Shown piece by piece: positions 15,394 to 23,853 of a DNA stretch of 64,000 bases; the stretch's first letter is position 1, and the number at the start of each line of letters is the position of its first letter. A program made the position numbers and the translations under genes. Source of the stretch: Mycobacterium heidelbergense (GTDB taxonomy: Bacteria; Actinomycetota; Actinomycetes; Mycobacteriales; Mycobacteriaceae). The notes below the pieces were generated by a model. The model was not told the DNA's origin. It worked only from the letters and a program-made list of their open reading frames with translations, and did no database searches. The DNA lies in contig NZ_AP022615.1 in NCBI RefSeq assembly GCF_010730745.1, positions 682,001-746,000 of the forward strand. Direction: 5' to 3'.

Positions 15394-16650
15394 TCAGAGC
15401 AACCTGAGCAGGGCGGCGATCCACGACCCGATCTGACCCGCTACCAATCCGCCCGCGTTGCTCAACACCGACGGAATACTCGACAGGACCGTCGGGATGT
15501 TTTGCAGCACCTGGGTCAATGCGCCACCCAATTCGTTGACAACAGGAGTCAGCGACGGCCACCCGTTGATGAGCTGGTTACCAAAGTTTTGGACCGCGGT
15601 CGCCAGGCTGCCACCATTTCCGATGTTCTGGGCACCGTCCGCGACCATGCTCTCCGCGACTTTTGCGTTGACGACGTTAAGCAATTGGCTGACCAGGCCT
15701 CCGCCGGACGTGCCTAAGGCGGTCTTATAGCTGAGCAAGCCGCCACTGTAACCAGTGACACCTCTGACAGTCGCTGGCCCCCCGTTGAGGAAATAATTCG
15801 CCATGATGCCAGGGGTGTTGAGCAAGTTGGTCACTGCTCCCAACTGATCTCCGGCTTGCCACGAGTTATACGCTGCTTGCAGACCTTTACCGAGCCCATT
15901 CTGGATGAGCTCGAGCGGCAGCTCAACACCCGCATATTGACCAATTGTTATCAGGCCGGGGCCAGTGAGATAATTTGTTGCCCCCGCCAGGTTGGTTGTC
16001 CAGCCGCCGAGAAGATTCCCCGGGATAGATTCTAGTTGAAAACCGATATCTTCGAGTGGATTTGTGTAGAGGGCCTGGAACCACTGCGTCACCCCTGTGC
16101 TGATCTTCCCTGCCAGCATGCTGCTCCAACCCTTTTGCATTAGGGGCACAAAACTGGTTGCCGTGGTTCCGCCGAAGAAATTGACGCCGCTCATCGCGGC
16201 CTTTTGATATGCCCCGACATAGTCGCTGGCGTATTGCGCCCAGTTCGCGGCGACTTGTTGCGGGATCACGAATGGAGTCTGGGCCCATTCACTGGCAATT
16301 CCTTGGGCTTGAGTTGCCGCAAGTTCGAAAGTGTTAAGCCATGTTTGGACAATCAGGTTCTGCGTGGGGTCAATAGCGGCGCTTGCCACGCCCGCCGGCA
16401 CTGCGGCGGCGCTCGCCCCGCCGGCGAGTGAAGCGAGTGAGTTTTCCACGCCGGCGAACAGGTCGACCATGCTGCTGGCGGCGTCGGTGAGGTTGATGTC
16501 GGACACACTCGCCGTGGGCCGGTGTTGGGACAGCCGAAGGTCGGGTAGGTGTTGGGCCATCGGGCCGGCGGCCAGGACGGCGGCGCTGGCCAGGGCGACT
16601 GCGGCGGTGATGTGGGGGCGGGCTGCGAGGTCCACGACCATCTCCTTCAT
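15394..16650 (-). CDS. mycobacterial secreted or surface protein of unknown function
   Basis: 418 residues. The N-terminus MKEMVVDLAARPHITAAVAL with a following Ala-rich hydrophobic run (about residues 14-33) can act as a signal or anchor. The rest is an Asn/Gln/Gly/Ala-rich, tryptophan-containing sequence (TQWFQALYTNPLEDI, LGGWTTNLAGATNYL) ending in hydrophobic IGSWIAALLRLL. This type is frequent in slow-growing mycobacteria as surface-exposed proteins near PE/PPE genes, but I know no assigned domain or function. The 180 bases upstream are unusually A/T-rich. A hairpin terminator follows the stop. Confidence 0.65.
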   Translation of the reverse strand: MKEMVVDLAARPHITAAVALASAAVLAAGPMAQHLPDLRLSQHRPTASVSDINLTDAASSMVDLFAGVENSLASLAGGASAAAVPAGVASAAIDPTQNLIVQTWLNTFELAATQAQGIASEWAQTPFVIPQQVAANWAQYASDYVGAYQKAAMSGVNFFGGTTATSFVPLMQKGWSSMLAGKISTGVTQWFQALYTNPLEDIGFQLESIPGNLLGGWTTNLAGATNYLTGPGLITIGQYAGVELPLELIQNGLGKGLQAAYNSWQAGDQLGAVTNLLNTPGIMANYFLNGGPATVRGVTGYSGGLLSYKTALGTSGGGLVSQLLNVVNAKVAESMVADGAQNIGNGGSLATAVQNFGNQLINGWPSLTPVVNELGGALTQVLQNIPTVLSSIPSVLSNAGGLVAGQIGSWIAALLRLL

Positions 16651-17922
16651 ACAATTCTGGATAACGACGAATTGAATGTACCTGCGAAATATTGCGAACC
16701 AATCGTGACAACAAAGATCGACAATTCACCCCGGCGATATACATACACAGCAAAAACCTGCGCGAAATACACAAACACCATTATCCGAACTGGGATAAAT
16801 AGAAGGTCCCGCCAAAATCATTTATCGACAGCATCGAAGTAGCGCGACAAAGTGTCGTTGCCGGGTGTGGACACGCCATGATGTGAACGTCTCGATCCGT
16901 TCCTGTCCGGGCAGTCGGCCCTGCTTCAACGTGCCGGTGGATTCACCGCGCGGCGCCACAGCGGGGGTGAGGCAAGCGGGTGGGAAAACGGTCGTGCGGC
17001 TTGTCCGCACCGCCGCAGCACAAGCAGGAACCCGAGGTGGATTCGCAGACAAGCCTGGCGGGTCAGCGCCCGCCAGACCGGATAGTGCCGGTATACGCTT
17101 GGGGCACAAGCCAATACCGACCATGCCCGGTGACCGGGCACACCACATCCACCCCTTTCTTGGGGTGGGCCGTAAAACGGTGCGCACGGGGGCGGCCCCG
17201 GCGATCACGGCGGGGTGGCAGTCGGGCGGGTCAGCCACCTCGAAGCAGCAGTGGGGCCCGGTGGGTGCGGGACGGGTTGTCCTGGCCGGCGGCGACCTGG
17301 CTGTGGCGGATCAGGTGGGCTGCAGGTCGAGGTGCCTCGCGAGGTCATCGTGGCATGGCACATTGGGGGCGGTGCCGCGGCGACAAACGCGGCCTGGCCG
17401 CGTCGGTGTCGGCGGTGAAGCGCTATCCGTCAGCAAACACAGGAGTGTCCACTATGCGCTGGCAAACAATTGGATTGCCGCGGTAATAGCTATCCTAGGT
17501 ATGAGGGTGAATGCAGACCGGCCTGTTACTGATGGGTAGTTTCGTATTTAACTATTATTCCGCCGTATCGCGTTTGCTATGCAACGTGCTTTCAGCATAG
17601 TTAGCAGGGATTCTTGGGCTCCACGACGATTGCGGAGCCATACATTCCTGAAGCGATCGCCCAAAACCCCGCGAAAGTGCCACGGGCTCAGGTTCTTCGC
17701 AGGTACGTCCAGCTCATCGACCCTCTGACGTCGACTCCACACCGCGGTCACATCCGACGTCAGCCGGGCAAGAGCGTCACCTCGGGCATGGAAGCGTGGC
17801 GATTGCCTTCAGAGCACGACCGCCCCGCAGTATTGGGCGATTCGTGAGACTAAGGCCCTCCACAGCCTCGACGTCAACAAGGAATGCGGCGGCGAACGCA
17901 GCCGTCGGAGCGCCGATGGCAT
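16651..17922. other. 1.3-kb stretch with no supportable gene
   Basis: 16675-16850 is A/T-rich and probably holds the promoter of the leftward secreted-protein gene. 16865-17540 is G/C-rich with overlapping open readings in several frames, but none has a recognisable domain, a sensible N-terminus or consistent codon bias. A short hairpin (GCCCGGTGACCGGGC, about 17128-17142) is visible. 17541-17922 has scattered stops in all frames. It may be remnants of lost genes at the edge of the accessory region. Confidence 0.5.
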
Positions 17923-17946
17923 GTCGAACAATTGCTCGACGATTGT
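17923..17946 (+). promoter_or_regulatory. palindromic operator, near-match to the LexA box, upstream of the toxin-antitoxin pair
   Basis: GTCGAACAATTGCTCGAC contains TCGAAC-AATT-GCTCGA (17924-17939), one base off the mycobacterial SOS box TCGAAC-N4-GTTCGA. The overlapping ACAAT (17928-17932) and ATTGT (17942-17946) form another inverted repeat. It lies 26-49 bases before the antitoxin ATG. TACCTT (17959-17964) is a candidate -10 eight bases before that ATG, making this an operator just upstream of or across the promoter. It could serve LexA, the antitoxin itself, or both. Confidence 0.5.
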
Positions 17947-17971
17947 GCAACATCGGCGTACCTTCGTACTC

Positions 17972-18172
17972 ATGACTGCGACCATCGGCTTCCGACCTAC
18001 TGAAAAAGATGAACAGATCATCAGGGCCGCAATGCGCAGCGGCGAGCGCAAGAGCGATGTCATCCGGCGGGCACTACAGCTGCTCGAACGGGAAGTGTGG
18101 ATCAAGCAGGCTCGCACCGACGCTGAGCGGCTTCGAGACGAGGACGTCTCCACCGAACCGGACGCGTGGTGA
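17972..18172 (+). CDS. ribbon-helix-helix antitoxin (MazE-like)
   Basis: 66 residues: an N-terminal strand ATIGFRPTEKDEQIIRAAM and helix KSDVIRRALQLLERE (about residues 1-42) typical of a ribbon-helix-helix DNA-binding fold, then an acidic, probably disordered tail (RLRDEDVSTEPDAW) suited to wrapping and blocking the toxin. It neutralises the downstream MazF-type toxin and autorepresses the operon (family behaviour). I chose ATG 17972 because the RHH strand begins there and a -10-like TACCTT is eight bases upstream, giving a leaderless mRNA. An in-frame ATG at 17921 would add 17 unlikely residues and cover the operator. Confidence 0.8.
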   Translation: MTATIGFRPTEKDEQIIRAAMRSGERKSDVIRRALQLLEREVWIKQARTDAERLRDEDVSTEPDAW

Positions 18173-18486
18173 TTCGGGGAGCGGTCTACAGGGTCGACTT
18201 CGGCGATGCGAAACGAGGGCACGAGCAACGCGGGCGGCGCTACGCCGTGGTCATCAGTCCCGGCTCGATGCCGTGGAGCGTCGTAACTGTAGTACCGACC
18301 TCGACAAGCGCCCAACCTGCGGTCTTCCGCCCAGAGCTGGAAATCATGGGAACAAAGACACGGTTCCTGGTCGACCAGATCAGGACGATCGACATCGTCT
18401 ATGTGCACGGCGATCCGGTCGACTACCTGGACCGTGACGAAATGGCCAAGGTGGAACACGCCGTGGCGCGATACCTTGGTCTGTGA
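18169..18486 (+). CDS. mazF: MazF/PemK-family endoribonuclease toxin
   Basis: 105 residues with the MazF core: RGAVYRVDFGDAKRGHEQRG (about residues 3-22, including the conserved G-x-E-Q-R-G), RYAVVISPGSMPW, VTVVPTSTS and FLVDQIRTID. MazF toxins cut single-stranded RNA at short sequence-specific sites and arrest growth. The start GTG 18169 overlaps the antitoxin stop (GTGA); GTG 18166 is possible. The loop between the strand with RG and the EQRG turn holds the catalytic Arg. Cleavage specificity cannot be read from the sequence. The pair is intact and presumably active. Confidence 0.88.
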   Translation: MIRGAVYRVDFGDAKRGHEQRGRRYAVVISPGSMPWSVVTVVPTSTSAQPAVFRPELEIMGTKTRFLVDQIRTIDIVYVHGDPVDYLDRDEMAKVEHAVARYLGL

Positions 18487-18540
18487 TGGCTGCCAGACCG
18501 CAGTCAGTTTCCGTGATTTGGCTCTATATGGCGACAGCGG

Positions 18541-19161
18541 TCAGCCTCGCCGCCCGGCGCGTTCGGCGAAAGCGTCGAGCGCGGCGAGCACTTCAGGGGA
18601 ACGCCACACCCGGTCGCGGGATCCACTGGTCGTCTCGACGAGGATTCCCGCTTCGGTGAGCGGGTTGAGGTAGCGGTGAGCGTTGGTGGACTCGATGCCC
18701 AGCTCCTGCGCCAGGAGCGCGGCGTTCACGACCGGACGGCGGATCAACAAATCGGCGACCTTCCACACCGCCGAGTCGGACCGCGCGGTGATCACGTCGT
18801 TCCAGTGCTTTCGGATATCGCGAAGGTCGGCGACCAGCTGACGCCCGTTTGCGATAGCCAGGACGCTGGCCTGCGAGAAACGCTCGACGATTGGCGCGGC
18901 GTCACCGTCGCGATAGCTGGTCAACGCGGCGAAGTATGTGCCCGTGTCGGCCAGCAGCCCCGCCGAGACCGGCACCATCACCTGGCGCGTTAGGCCTTTG
19001 TTGCGCAGCATGGCTTGTACCAGTGCGCGGCCCGTGCGCCCGTTCCCGTCGGTAAAGGGGTGAATGGTTTCGAACTGTGCATGGGCCACCGCGATCTGCG
19101 GCAGCGCTGGAACGTCGGCGCGCTGCGTGAAGGCGATGAGGTCGCCAATCGCGCCGGGCAA
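18541..19161 (-). pseudogene. Fic-domain protein, N-terminally truncated
   Basis: The visible 206 residues hold the Fic core HAQFETIHPFTDGNGRTGRA (about residues 27-46), with the HPFx(D/E)GN(G/K)R active site that AMPylates target proteins, and a C-terminal winged-helix part (LLAQELGIESTNAHRYLNPL). Full-length members of this DUF4172-type group have roughly 130-160 more residues at the N-terminus, including the inhibitory helix and the flap segment. Here the frame opens only at the stop of the next gene (19209) and offers just a TTG at 19161. It therefore looks cut off by a recombination event around 19165-19206. If translated, it would lack its usual autoinhibition. Confidence 0.72.
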
Positions 19162-19206
19162 AGACCCATACCCGCCTAAAGGATGGCCCTGGCACGCCCT
19201 ATCGCT

Positions 19207-20226
19207 TCAGATTGGGTCGGCCCTGTGAAACCTTTGGTTTCGCGCGATTGACGTATAGGCTCGAGATTTGCCGGTTCCAATGGCCTTCATAATATCAACG
19301 TATTCCTCTTCATTGCCTTTAACGGCAGCGAGCTTCTGCAGCAAGAGGACATCATTGCTAGCACGGATTTCGGCTTCGTTCCCTAGTAACAGTTCTTGTG
19401 CACTGCCATCCCAGCCAAGTTCTTCGTAGCACCTAAGTTGCCACCAAAGGTCTCCTTCGGCGGCGAATTGATCCAGCGATTGCATAAACAGATCCTTTAC
19501 TATCGCAGATAAGCGATTTTTTATGTAATAGGCCGCAGCAAATGGATTGGATCTTTCAAGCGCTTCAGTGATACCCGAGAGCAGAGTCCGAGTCGCCTCT
19601 TTGACGTCTCCGGTCTCATAGAGAACGCCCGCTTTCACCGTCCAGTCTTGAGATGCCTGTTCAACGGCAGCAGCTTTAATCTCGTCTGGTAATTCGGAAG
19701 CCTTACCCTGCATCCGTCGAAGTAATACCTGATAAAATGGGCTGGGGTCCTCGGCCAGAGTGAGATCGATGTATTTGTCGCGAAGCTCCATTTCGCCGGC
19801 CCGGTGATACAGCAACGCGACTTCGTACCAATCCCCATTTTCTTTCGCGATCTCGAGTGAGACCAAGGCCCTCCGGAGTTCCTTTCCCGCGGATCCGTCC
19901 AAGTCGGCAAGCCCTTGGTTAAGGCCGCTATCGCTCTCCATGTTTGCACGGTAGCGTCGGACGCGCTCAAGCCAGTCATGGCGGTATAATCTCACTTGCT
20001 CATGATCTAGCTTTCTGCTAAATCCGCCTTTGATCTGAGTTCCGTCGTGACATTCTAGACAGAGAACTGCAAGATTCTCAAAGCTGTTATTACTCGGATC
20101 CTCATCAATATGGTGAATTTGTATTGGGTTTTTTCTTTGGTGGCACACACAGCAGGTGCGATCCGATTCGAATTGCACCCTCCCCGCCAATGAATCTGGT
20201 ATCGGTATCCGCAGTTTTTTAACCAT
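19207..20226 (-). CDS. HNH nuclease with helical-repeat C-terminal region
   Basis: 339 residues. The N-terminal HNH domain is at about residues 10-75: CCVCHQRKNPIQIHHIDEDP, NNSFENLAVLCLECHDG, with two CxxC zinc pairs and the HH catalytic site. The rest is all-helical with TPR-like spacing (ALVSLEIAKENGDWYEVALL, VKAGVLYETGDVKEATRTLL). Such layouts are found among mobile or defensive nucleases whose repeat part senses a partner, but I know no named system for it. ATG 20226 follows GGCGAGGAA; a longer frame begins at 20307. GC content drops to about half here, well below the flanks, which suggests transfer from elsewhere. Confidence 0.68.
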   Translation of the reverse strand: MVKKLRIPIPDSLAGRVQFESDRTCCVCHQRKNPIQIHHIDEDPSNNSFENLAVLCLECHDGTQIKGGFSRKLDHEQVRLYRHDWLERVRRYRANMESDSGLNQGLADLDGSAGKELRRALVSLEIAKENGDWYEVALLYHRAGEMELRDKYIDLTLAEDPSPFYQVLLRRMQGKASELPDEIKAAAVEQASQDWTVKAGVLYETGDVKEATRTLLSGITEALERSNPFAAAYYIKNRLSAIVKDLFMQSLDQFAAEGDLWWQLRCYEELGWDGSAQELLLGNEAEIRASNDVLLLQKLAAVKGNEEEYVDIMKAIGTGKSRAYTSIARNQRFHRADPI

Positions 20227-20365
20227 TTCCTCGCCTACCCTTGTGTTATTAAAGAGCACTCTGCAGCTCATCCCAATCCGATAGGCGCTCTCCGGCATTG
20301 TTGGCACGTAAGCGTTTTACCAGTCAGGATGTGTTCGTACCAGCATGACGGCCGACTGTCGTCGG

Positions 20366-20611
20366 TCATTCCTTGTCGGGCTCTGCATGTCCCATGGCAC
20401 TACGCCTTCCAGCGGCATACCGCTCGGAGATCCGCAGGGGCGGCATGTCCGTCGGCGCCGGAGCGCTAGGAACCAGGTGGTCCGGATTGGATAAGTGCGT
20501 CAAGTACCTTCGGTACTTGTAGCGGCCACACCGCTGCCACGTCCATCCTCTGGGCGCGGTAGGGCCGAAGCTGACCTCTGTGGCCGAATCGGCCCGCGTC
20601 AACTCAGTCAT
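20366..20611 (-). CDS. hypothetical small protein
   Basis: 81 residues, no family recognised, no signal or membrane segment. It is rich in Arg, Pro and Tyr (RCGRYKYRRYLTHL). It lies in the lower-GC island, in the same orientation as its neighbours, but there is no clear ribosome site and the gaps on both sides are sizeable. It may be a chance reading frame. Confidence 0.28.
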   Translation of the reverse strand: MTELTRADSATEVSFGPTAPRGWTWQRCGRYKYRRYLTHLSNPDHLVPSAPAPTDMPPLRISERYAAGRRSAMGHAEPDKE

Positions 20612-20848
20612 GGTGGCGGCCTTCTTTGCTGTGTGGTCGTCATCATTATCACCCGGATCTCCCGGGGATCCACGGTTGCATTAGGTGGCGCACGCTCAGG
20701 GTGTTCGCCGCTTCGGGGGTCGCTGTGGCTCGTTGAGAGGCCGCATCAATTCATCGTCAATCTCGTTAAGGTCGACTCGGCCACAGATCTCCCCAGTTCA
20801 TCGCATGATTGTGCATGACCAGCCGTTAGGCGGACGGACTACGCGCAG

Positions 20849-21790
20849 CTAGTAATACCACGGCCCCGAATTCCGGTATTGGCTCGCGATCTGCGCAGTT
20901 GTCACATCGGCAAGTTTGTATGAGCGCATCCCGAAGCTACCCGTTGTGCCAGTCGTCTCCGTGATACGAAATCCATCTGCGAGTGGCTTCAGCGAAAGAT
21001 CGTTGATTGCCAGCTTGCCCCACAACAAGCCAATGAAGTTGGTCAGCGGGGACAAGTTTTCCTGTTTGTAGTCGTGCCGCATGCCAGACAAGACAAGAGA
21101 TTCCTTGCCGGAGGTTCCGGTTGCTAATGCCATGAGAGGTGTGACGTTTAGATTTTGCGACAGAAATCGTTCAGTCAAAACTGTAGTGACGCGACCCCAA
21201 ATTCCAAGATCTGCAACGCATATGAAATCGAGCCCTTCGCGTGGAGCATTTACCAGATCTCGATCAAACTCCTCCGTCATCGCCTTGATGTTGCCTTTCG
21301 GCGTGCTGCCAGGAGCCTTCCAGTCATGCGATTCCCCGAGGAGGCCATAGAAAACAGGGGGCACCAAATAAGCCTGTTGGGTCCCTTCACGGATCTTCAT
21401 TCCTCGGCGAAGAGTGATGGCGTCCTCATACGCCTCTCTGATGTCTTCCCGGCCAATCGTCCGCCGAGAACTGAACGCTACCGCGACGCCTGATGCGAGG
21501 ACAGATTCTTTGACCCGTAGCTTCTCCGGATAATGTGGATGGAAGACGACGAGGTCGGTTTCTTTCGTCAGCGTCGGACCGTCATCGGTTTCAAGTAACA
21601 GGTACTTCTGCTTGCCAATCTCGTACTGCGGCGGCAGCCAGTCACGCAAGACGTCATCCCAGCGTGACTCAACGCGATGCCCCGTCCGTTGAGTACTGCC
21701 CGGCTGACGTGCCATCTCCTGGTCGCGCTCGTACGATTCCACGATCGATCTGTTCACGTCTGCGAGCCACTGGTGGTGTTCGTGGGTCAT
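20849..21790 (-). CDS. DUF6602-like protein (possible PD-(D/E)XK-type relic)
   Basis: 313 residues. An N-terminal helix with GHRVESRWDDVLRDWLPPQY and YEIGKQKYL, then TLTKETDLVVFHPHYPEKL (about residues 75-93), then VAVAFSSRRTIGREDIREAY (about residues 103-122), match the layout of DUF6602 proteins, which resemble restriction-type nucleases (E-x-D, then strand E-x-K). In this copy the expected E-x-K strand reads AFSSR, so catalytic function is doubtful or has shifted. Genes of this family often lie in variable islands with unknown partners. It is on the same strand as the HNH gene, the membrane protein and the recombinase. Confidence 0.55.
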   Translation of the reverse strand: MTHEHHQWLADVNRSIVESYERDQEMARQPGSTQRTGHRVESRWDDVLRDWLPPQYEIGKQKYLLLETDDGPTLTKETDLVVFHPHYPEKLRVKESVLASGVAVAFSSRRTIGREDIREAYEDAITLRRGMKIREGTQQAYLVPPVFYGLLGESHDWKAPGSTPKGNIKAMTEEFDRDLVNAPREGLDFICVADLGIWGRVTTVLTERFLSQNLNVTPLMALATGTSGKESLVLSGMRHDYKQENLSPLTNFIGLLWGKLAINDLSLKPLADGFRITETTGTTGSFGMRSYKLADVTTAQIASQYRNSGPWYY

Positions 21791-21880
21791 CCATCGAGCG
21801 TAGCCAGGTGGTCTGACATCAGCCTCAGGGCGCGACGCGGGGATTATATGACTTGTTTCTACAGTTAGGACGACCTGGGA

Positions 21881-22564
21881 CTAGTCGTGGTTCTTCGTCG
21901 CAGGATGCCGGATCATCCACCACGCATACTTTGAATTTGATCGCCAACCGGAGATTACCTGCGATGGCGTGCGTCGGTACTCCCGACGCCTTTCCCATAG
22001 CCCGCGGTAGTATCTAATCTGCTTCAGCTTGTGCCGTCGCTGCCCCTGTCCCCCGTTATCTATTACGATCGCCCATCCGTAAGAGTTTGTGTCAATGAAT
22101 GCGACTCTCAGCCGATAAATATTACTCATACGGTTGTTTTTGAACTCTTGCTCAAACTTTCCGCCGGGACCGATAATCTGACGACCACCGTCGAAGGGGA
22201 GATACTGTATGTCTTGCGCGTCTTCCCATTCCCGTTTGACGTCGGGAAGTAGCTGGTAGATCACCGTGCCCGCACTACGAAATATGGTTTCGTAAAAGGA
22301 CTTTCGTACAAGCTCTGCCTCCACGTCGCGGATCTCAGCAGCCGAATTATTGGTGATCTCCAACTGCATCAGCCATCGCCCGTGCTCCTCGCCCGCCAAC
22401 TTGACGCGGTGCTCACCAACCTTCACAGCGACCATCAGTGCTTGCTTCCGCTTATCTGCGCGGTGTTGAAATATGTAGTAGGCAACGGCAGTGATAGCAG
22501 CACCACTTGTGCCTATCGCGCCGACCCAGCTCGCGACGGTCCCCCATATGTCGACGTCAAACAC
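21881..22564 (-). CDS. hypothetical protein with one N-terminal membrane helix
   Basis: 227 residues. There is one hydrophobic segment at about residues 10-32 (ASWVGAIGTSGAAITAVAYY), then a short basic stretch HRADKRKQ and a soluble, beta-rich domain (LMQLEITNNSAAEIRDVEAE, then LPFDGGRQIIGPGGKFEQEF) with a basic C-terminus. The topology fits a single-pass membrane protein with a cytosolic domain. No family recognised. Base composition is similar to the other island genes. A protein of this shape beside nuclease-like genes could be the membrane arm of a defence or exclusion system, which is only a guess. Confidence 0.55.
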   Translation of the reverse strand: MFDVDIWGTVASWVGAIGTSGAAITAVAYYIFQHRADKRKQALMVAVKVGEHRVKLAGEEHGRWLMQLEITNNSAAEIRDVEAELVRKSFYETIFRSAGTVIYQLLPDVKREWEDAQDIQYLPFDGGRQIIGPGGKFEQEFKNNRMSNIYRLRVAFIDTNSYGWAIVIDNGGQGQRRHKLKQIRYYRGLWERRREYRRTPSQVISGWRSNSKYAWWMIRHPATKNHD

Positions 22565-22582
22565 AGGCAGATCATGCCATGG

Positions 22583-23183
22583 TCAGGGAGAGTCGATGTC
22601 AGCTAGATACCTGTAGGCGGTTGCCCTGCTCACTCCGAGGTATTTAGCGATGTCCTTGCCGTTATGTCCGCCTGCTCGCATGCGCTTTGCGGTCGCGATA
22701 TGCCCCTCGTCCAACACCTTCTTAGGACGACCGAATTTTGTACCATTAGGCTCGAGACACGTTTCGCTTCAACGCCGTCCGCTCCTTGACCAGCTCGCGC
22801 TCGTATTCGGCGAGAGATCCCAACACCCCGATCATCATGCGGCCAGCCGCAGTTGAGGAGTCAATGCCATCGCTGGTGGAGATCAACGTGACACCACGAC
22901 CGGTCAAAGCCTTCACGGTTTCGAGGATGTGCAAAGTGTTGCGGCCCAGCCGGTCTAATTTCCAGACCACCACGATGTCACCCTCCCGAACGTAATCCAT
23001 CAGCGCCGCCAGGCCGGGGCGGTCATCCCGAGCGCCGGACATGGTGTCCGAAAAGGTCTTCAACACTCCGGCCTTGGCGAGAGCATCGTTCTGCTGCTCG
23101 AGGGTCTGGGCAACTGTGGAGACACGGGTGTAGCCGATTCGCTGCCCAACGAGGGGTAGGTCAGCGTCATTGTGATGACTCAT
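22583..23183 (-). pseudogene. serine recombinase (resolvase/invertase family), frameshifted before its DNA-binding domain
   Basis: The first frame (23183-22746, 145 residues) is a full catalytic domain: GYTRVSTVAQTLEQQNDAL with the nucleophilic Ser, DDRPGLAALMDYV, VVWKLDRLGRN and GSLAEYERELVKERT. It stops at TAA 22748-22746 after NVSRA. Dropping one base there restores NGTKFGRPKKVLDEGHIATA and a helix-turn-helix GKDIAKYLGVSRATAYRYLA, ending at TGA 22585-22583. An intact protein would be about 200 residues, normal for small resolvases. A single-base insertion has therefore split catalysis from DNA binding, or the sequence has an error. It probably mobilised the adjacent island. Confidence 0.85.
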
Positions 23184-23470
23184 AAGTATGGGAATCGCAG
23201 TTTTGCGAAAGTTATTTCAGAGACGGATTTTTGAGACAGATCGACCTCGGAGAACATGGCCGGTTCGGGCCATCGGCCCGGTGTCTCGAATGCGGGGTCT
23301 CTTTCGAGACTCCCCAATGGTCGACTCGATGGGCTGTGAAGTCGCCGTCGCTGAGGTGGCTAGGTCGCCATCGGGATAGTCGGGATCGGCTCCTTTCTCA
23401 ACTCCGGGGCCGTTGGGGAACCTCGTCAATGGCATCAGTAGCGTGGGTGGGCAAGAAATGGGATCCGTGT

Positions 23471-23710
23471 TCAGTTCCACCATCCTGGGCAGAATCGGGG
23501 GTCGACGCTGTTGCATGGGGGGAACTGTCGTGGTGGCGGGGGGTCGGGGTAGCAGCCTCCAACGCCGGAATAAGGATTTTGCGGTGGTTGCCAGTGCCAG
23601 CCCTGGAGACAGGTACCTGGGGGCCACGCGTGGGCGGCACCCGCCCCGACGATGATGGCGGCAGCGGCGAGCAGCATAAGCAGTAAGACGGTGCAGAGTT
23701 GTTTTCTCAT
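23471..23710 (-). CDS. small secreted Pro/Trp/Cys-rich protein
   Basis: 79 residues. The signal peptide (MRKQLCTVLLLMLLAAAAII, with an A-H-A cleavage motif near residue 28) leads to a mature part of about 51 residues rich in Pro, Trp and Gly with four cysteines (GTCLQGWHWQPP, GGCYPDPPPP, PCNSVDPRFCPGWW). Similar small exported proteins are found in mycobacteria with no known role. GGAAGGAA about ten bases upstream of the ATG is a good ribosome site. It is last in a row of five co-oriented genes for secreted proteins. Confidence 0.68.
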   Translation of the reverse strand: MRKQLCTVLLLMLLAAAAIIVGAGAAHAWPPGTCLQGWHWQPPQNPYSGVGGCYPDPPPPRQFPPCNSVDPRFCPGWWN

Positions 23711-23853
23711 CGCTGTTTCCTTCCTTGTCGGGCGGCGCAGTAGTTCGGGTCATATGTAGGTCCATATGGGTTACAGCCCGTAGCCACCGACGGATGTTGG
23801 GCGTGATCCTTTCTTGAGGTGCTTGGTCGTCTTTGGTCTTATTAGGAAGAAGC

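Noticed and set aside
16865..17539. Open frames of 168-224 codons in the gene-poor stretch
   Set aside because: No recognisable domain, no plausible N-terminus or ribosome site, and codon bias does not favour one frame.
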